DNA from: Elysia chlorotica
Taxonomy: Eukaryota > Mollusca > Gastropoda > Plakobranchidae
Direction of reading: 5' to 3'
Assembly: GCA_003991915.1 (NCBI GenBank)
Contig: RQTK01000138.1
Span: 1 to 64,000, forward strand
DNA length: 64,000 nucleotides
Positions 59,601-64,000 of the stretch are shown here, one piece after another (within the stretch, counting starts at the first letter, position 1; the number at the start of each line of letters is the position of its first letter). Under the pieces are notes generated by a model. That model worked only from the letters and a program-made list of their open reading frames with translations. It was not told the origin of the DNA and did not search any database. Position numbers and translations under genes: made by a program.

Positions 59601-61435
59601 ATATAAGTTACCCTTACTAGTCTTAGATAAAAATCAATAGAGAGCTGCTATGCATCAATAGAGAGCTGCTATGCATCAATAGATTTTAAATAGAAAACTT
59701 TTTAATGATAGTATTACATATATAACATTCGGATGTAAAGTTTTGAAACTTTAAATTTTAAAGTGAGTTGTATTAATTTTTTTTCAAATAATTATGCTTG
59801 GAATAACCCAAAATCTTACACTTGTGTTATAGTCAACTGCAACTCTTCCTTCATGCGAACTTACATGAGATACGATAGAACACTTACACAGCAATATTCA
59901 AGAAAATTTATTGTTCCATTTTTAACTACTGCTAGGTTTAATATATGTGTTTGGAGTTGGGTTTTTTTAAAGTTTCATTTTAAGAGCAGATCACCTGATC
60001 AGATTAAAATACAAAATTAATGGTGTCTGTTTAGTTCGGAGAAAATGCATGATTTTAATTAGAAATGAGACAAATAAATAATTTCAGACATTAAAATAGG
60101 GCCCAGTTAAAATTTGTGAAATTAAAATCAACTTTTTTTTAGAACAAATAAAAAATGTACATGATAAATTCCGAACTAAACAGACACCATTAATTTTGTA
60201 TTTTAATCTGATATGATTGACTGGGGAGAGAAGAGGAGGAAAAAAGATCCAAGTTTCTTTTGCCAGCTTGCAACATCTGAGGGTTCAAATAAGAAGGTCT
60301 GGGTTATAAGTGATGCAAGGAGACTCACAGATGTTGATTACTTCAGGCAAAGATACAGTAATGCAACTATCACTCTTCGAGTTGAGTGTGATATTGCTAC
60401 AAGAGAGGAGAGAGGGTTCAATTTTACAAAAGGTATATCATTTGTAAAACTTTTAGAATGGAGTTCTAATGTTATATTAAAAAACTTGTCTCTTTAGCAT
60501 TTGATCTAAAAAATTTAGTGTAGAGATTTAGATGACAATGATGATGGATTTAGTAAATTGTCAAATTCATGGTGCGCCAATTATAGATCCAAATTAATTT
60601 TTTTTAAATTTGAAACAACTGACCTGAAATACCATTATGTTAAAAGTATGTAACTATAGAGTTGTTCTTTTTTCGTCTTTGAGACCATAAAATGTCAACA
60701 ACAGTCAACCCCTGGGTGGACCAATAAAATCTTAAAGCAGTATCCACTCAAATAATTGTGGTTTCCATCTTTTCCTCTAACATAAAAGGGCAAGGAAAAA
60801 AAACCCTTCATATTATGCCTTATTGACACAGTAGTTCTAAAACCTCACAAGGATATAGTATTGATTGTATGTCTTTTATATTGTTAGTAAAATCGACCTT
60901 TGACGGACTAGATTATGGTCTGTTTTAGGTAGCACTTACCAGATAGCTTTTTGACTTGTGTTAAAAGGCTACAGGTGATTCTGAGTGAGGAATATCCGAC
61001 ACTAGAACAGAAAAGGGTTTTTGATGAAAATAAACTATGAATAGCTAAATGTGCATCTTTGATTGCTTGAATTAAAAACGTATTGTTTCTTGGAAGTATG
61101 AAATGTCCAAAAAATACCAAAGGGTACAAGGGTAGAACATCTAAAATGTATCAAGCTGTGAACAATTTCATGTATGGGTCTATCAGATTAGATTAATATG
61201 GCTTTTTACCTCCATCATCTTTTTTCTGTATTAGAAGCATTACCTTTATTGTTGAAACTGCACCCTTCTCATTTATTGTTTATCTACAGGAGTTGATGAT
61301 GCTGAGTCTGAATGTGGTTTAGATACAGGAGTGACCTGGGATATATTGATGCACAACAATGGCAACAAAGAGGAGTTGGACAAAGGGCTTGAAAAAATCT
61401 TAGAATCCATAGCATTAAAATGTGAAGGGCATTAG
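56690..61435 (+). CDS. PMVK: phosphomevalonate kinase (metazoan type), third coding exon truncated
   Basis: The enzyme phosphorylates mevalonate 5-phosphate in the mevalonate pathway. Coding pieces are 56727-56809 (ATG; P-loop-like SGKRKSGKDF), 58582-58645 (IFRLSGPLKKQYAK), about 60210-60432 (MIDWGEKRR, DPSFFCQ, WVISDARRLTDVDYF, ATREERGFNFTKG) and 61290-61435 (GVDDAESECGLD to the stop). Splice phases fit wherever both sides are visible. Without exon 3's missing part it gives about 171 residues; the human protein has 192. About 22 residues equivalent to the human segment between QYA and the M-I-x-W-G motif are absent. The third piece begins exactly at the edge of a palindromic element (59,998-60,212), has no AG acceptor there, and meets an in-frame TAA at 60,204. 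As written the gene cannot make a full enzyme. Confidence 0.88.
57100..58330 (+). repeat. long dispersed repeat in PMVK intron 1 (copy B)
   Basis: Partner of 37,500-39,020, in the same orientation. It includes a tRNA-like stretch near 57,920-57,985 ('ggtccaaggttcaaatcttt' as box B-like), a CA run at 57,592-57,610, and the shared end 'tactgccaca' at about 58,311. Confidence 0.65.
59085..59197 (-). mobile_element. SINE 3' fragment, minus strand, in PMVK intron 2
   Basis: Minus-strand signature of the common SINE: 'cccaagactaatgtctaata', 'gcgctgccacacatagtaca', 'gggataccagaactcatgtc'. It ends in 'actaactcaaccaggtagca', a segment repeated at about 59,468-59,490. Confidence 0.65.
59198..59390. 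mobile_element. MITE-like element, first (partial) copy
   Basis: The segment 'gatcagattaaaatacaaat' to 'attaaaatcatgcattttct' is the reverse complement of most of 60,030-60,212, with few mismatches. With 59,998-60,212 it forms a large inverted repeat spanning about 1 kb of the PMVK intron. A 22 bp direct repeat (ctaactcaaccaggtagcag...) brackets it at about 59,175 and 59,468. Confidence 0.7.
59638..59686. repeat. two tandem ~21 bp units
   Basis: 'atcaatagagagctgctatg' + c occurs twice in succession, followed by a partial third unit. Confidence 0.9.
59998..60212. mobile_element. palindrome-ended MITE abutting PMVK exon 3
   Basis: The ends are mirror images: 'atcagattaaaatacaaaat' onward at 59,998 and '...attttgtattttaatctgat' ending at 60,212, with about 40 bp of near-perfect inverted repeat. 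The interior matches the element at 59,198. No open reading frame. I could not identify a convincing target-site duplication. The right end touches the PMVK codons Asp-Met-Ile-Asp-Trp. Confidence 0.75.
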
Positions 61436-64000
61436 TATATTATTATGTTGTTTATTTCTTAATTTTTTAATGTATTGTGTGCAATAAGGAATCAAAAGAA
61501 TTTTCACATTTACCAGATATTATGAGCTTTTCTCGAGAGATGATCTAAAATAAATTTAATTGCATATAAATATTACATGTATATAGTACCGACGATTATA
61601 ATCTCAGTTGAGTCTATTCCCAGTCTCGCGTACTCAAACAGCATCAGTTCCTTTTGAAAATATTCACTCAAATGCAAGATTAACGTCAATCCTTATTTAT
61701 TGAAAACAGACATATGTTTTTTGTTTAAAACAAAGTTTTAGCTAATGAAGGAGGTAAAATCCCTTTGGGAAATGGGAAAGTTGTTTCAAAACTTTCAATA
61801 AGTGGGAAAGACAGCAAAAAAACTTAGAACCATTGTTATTTAAACTCTTAGAGAGTCAAGTTTGATGTGTTTATTACGGCCTTGCCTTTAATGAAACCTC
61901 GGACATAACAAAGTTTTGGAGCTGGCTCACTTACTTCGCTATGTCAGTAATCTGCAACAGCATGAACATTTTCAGAAGAATACATGCTGCCGTTTTTTTT
62001 AATGCATAGGAAACACAGATTTTTTTTTATCCTAAGCACCATCAAGATAAAAAAACAGCTGATTATCTAAATTTAAAAATGTTAATGTTATATTTTCATA
62101 TTAGTTTCTGATTTTTTAAATTTCTAAATTAGTCTTTCAGATCTTCCTGTTGATAAGCAAAAGAAAGAAGAAGAAAAAAAGAAAATGACAATCATTTGAA
62201 TATTCATCATGCATTCTTTTCAAAACTTTTTCTTACTTTTGACTCTCTCTGTCTTCTTGGAATGTTATGAATGACAAAATGATTTATGACGTAGTTGCAT
62301 TTGATGATTTGCAAATGATAAAAAAAAAACAAGTCATACCATACCTATCTAAGATTTCAAAATTGGTGTATGGGGACATTTTGTCTCATGTACTTATATA
62401 GTCATATAATTGATTTCTTGTAATAGCAACCCATCTTTATGTTTCATATAGTATCAGCTTATGCTTAGAGTGTAACCTGTTGATAACCATGTACAGCAAG
62501 GAAAGTTATGCTGCCTGTAACTTTTATGGTTAAAGAATGAAATCATTATGTCACAGGTGGATGCTAATACAAGTATACTAATATGATAGTTTCATTAATC
62601 AATTCAAAAACAAACAAACACATGGGATAAAAAGTGTAAATTCTGTTTGTAAATTTTGTGAGTTCAGAAAAAGCGTCGAGTTTTGAAAAAAATTCAGGAA
62701 AGGTCCCATGAGCGCTTTAACCATACAGGCATTTTATCGCCGCATTTGAATTAAAAGATATTGATAGTATCATTACTATCAATATTTTTCAATTAAAATC
62801 CCTCCTTACTTTGCACAGTAAGATTTACTTGTTATTTCTTTCAACCTCAATTTTCTCTGCCTTGTTAGTTGAAGTCAATACTTAAGTTTCTGACAGTATT
62901 TGCAATGTATACATTTTTTTAAACAAGAATTTATTTTAGTTTTATTTATGTAACTTGACATGATGTTTTCTTGCAATTTTATATTTTAAATTTCAACTAA
63001 TGCCCATGATTTATCAGCTACATAATTTTTTTTTATCAAAAAGAGAAAAAAAATTGAAATTCAAAAAGATTTATTAATATTCATAGTTTCTAACAATGAT
63101 GGTGTTCAAGTCCTTACTTTGTACTAAGCTATTTTTCCATTTCAGATTATTTTAACTTTGTCTTATTCTTTACAAATTAACTTGTTTGAACACTTATTAA
63201 TGGCCTTGAGATTGTGAACGGAAGGGCGATTATGAACTTTTTAAAACAGTATATCAGTAAACAAATTAAAAAAAATTTTGTTTAAAAAGAAGAAATTTTT
63301 GTTAACCAAGCTCATTTAAAATTGGCAAGGGAATAACAGGTCAAAACAAACAAAAAACAGGTTTTGAATATCATTTTTTAAGAGAGAGGACTTCATAAAT
63401 AAAATCGTCACCATTAACGCCAAATGTTGCTTGTGAGATGTTACCTTCGAGAATTTCTTTACATTAATATAATAAGAGATCTGTTTCCTTTTAGTAATTT
63501 AACTGATCACAGGGATTTTTTTATTTTTTTTTTTTTGTTTTTAACGTAAGTACTGTGATGAGTTAGTCACCTATATACAACTTTTTAAAATTGCAACGAT
63601 TTTTCACTCCTGCACCAAGCCTTATGAAAACAGTGTTTTAAATTTTAATACAATGCATGGATTTGTTTAATTAACAGGAAAAGATATTTATATAATTAAA
63701 TGGATGTTTTCAAAATCAATGTCAAATAATTCAAGTCATGAAATACTTCTTTTTTTTCCTGGATTGTAAATGAAATAGTAATGTTCATGTGAGCAATGAC
63801 TGCTCAGTAAAAAATTTTTCTCTGTTTAACTTAATTTTGAGATTTAGAAATAAGTTATGATCTGCAAAGTTTGTCCTGACTAAACTATCTGAAATCAGTT
63901 CTGTCATCGTGTAAAAATCAATATATGCCTTCCTAAGACTGAAAGGCAAAGATTTTATACCACAAATGGGAAGGATTACATAAAAAAAATTGATTTATTT
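61436..64000. other. PMVK 3' UTR and AT-rich flank
   Basis: AATAAA at about 61,549-61,554 is a plausible PMVK poly(A) signal. Beyond it the sequence is AT-rich with no recognised gene. A short perfect hairpin (12 bp arms 62,758-62,769 and 62,774-62,785, 4-base loop) is the only structure noted. Confidence 0.45.

Overview
The window is animal nuclear DNA. Genes are split by GT-AG introns, intergenic DNA is AT-rich, there are very many simple repeats (CT, AAT, ACT, CAA, CA), and tRNA-derived SINEs, LINE fragments and MITE-like elements are scattered throughout. SINE copies ending in CT-rich tails and the frequent short motif taggcctac fit a molluscan or other lophotrochozoan genome. That assignment is inference only. 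I see no bacterial operon, CRISPR array or rRNA.

Layout. (1) 1-10,360: no gene recognised; SINEs, short duplications and microsatellites. (2) 10,360-17,345, plus strand: a sphingolipid delta4-desaturase/dihydroceramide desaturase gene (DEGS1 family), with a GC-richer promoter, a probable untranslated exon ending at 11,140, a 4.5 kb intron, a single-exon CDS and a poly(A) signal. (3) 17,345-34,586: gene-poor and repeat-rich. It holds a segmental duplication carrying a 34-36 bp minisatellite (22.3-24.3 and 25.3-26.2 kb) and two decayed non-LTR retrotransposons (29.8-31.0 and 31.9-33.3 kb). (4) 34,587-43,210, minus strand: a nine-exon NOA1 gene for the circularly permuted mitochondrial GTPase, complete except for one apparent extra base in exon 7. 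(5) 43,655-51,739: two nearly identical ~0.9 kb promoter-plus-first-exon copies flank a nested repeat block. They lead into a three-exon plus-strand gene encoding a ~1,241-residue protein that joins a C48 (Ulp1-like) cysteine peptidase, C2H2 zinc fingers, a MULE-type DDE transposase core, a SWIM zinc finger and a C-terminal PHD-like zinc module. (6) 52.7-55.4 kb: a ~290 bp perfect ACT array, duplicated CT-flanked units, a piggyBac-like fragment and a 28 bp minisatellite. (7) 56,690-61,435, plus strand: metazoan-type phosphomevalonate kinase (PMVK). Its third coding exon lacks its 5' part exactly where a palindromic MITE-like element ends. (8) 61,436-64,000: AT-rich, nothing recognised.

DEGS1 (ceramide synthesis), NOA1 (mitochondrial ribosome/translation) and PMVK (mevalonate pathway) are housekeeping genes with no obvious joint function. 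The most unusual locus is the peptidase-transposase gene with its recently duplicated promoter and first exon. The splice model for that gene is mine. It rests on GT/AG sites and matching reading-frame phases, not on transcripts.
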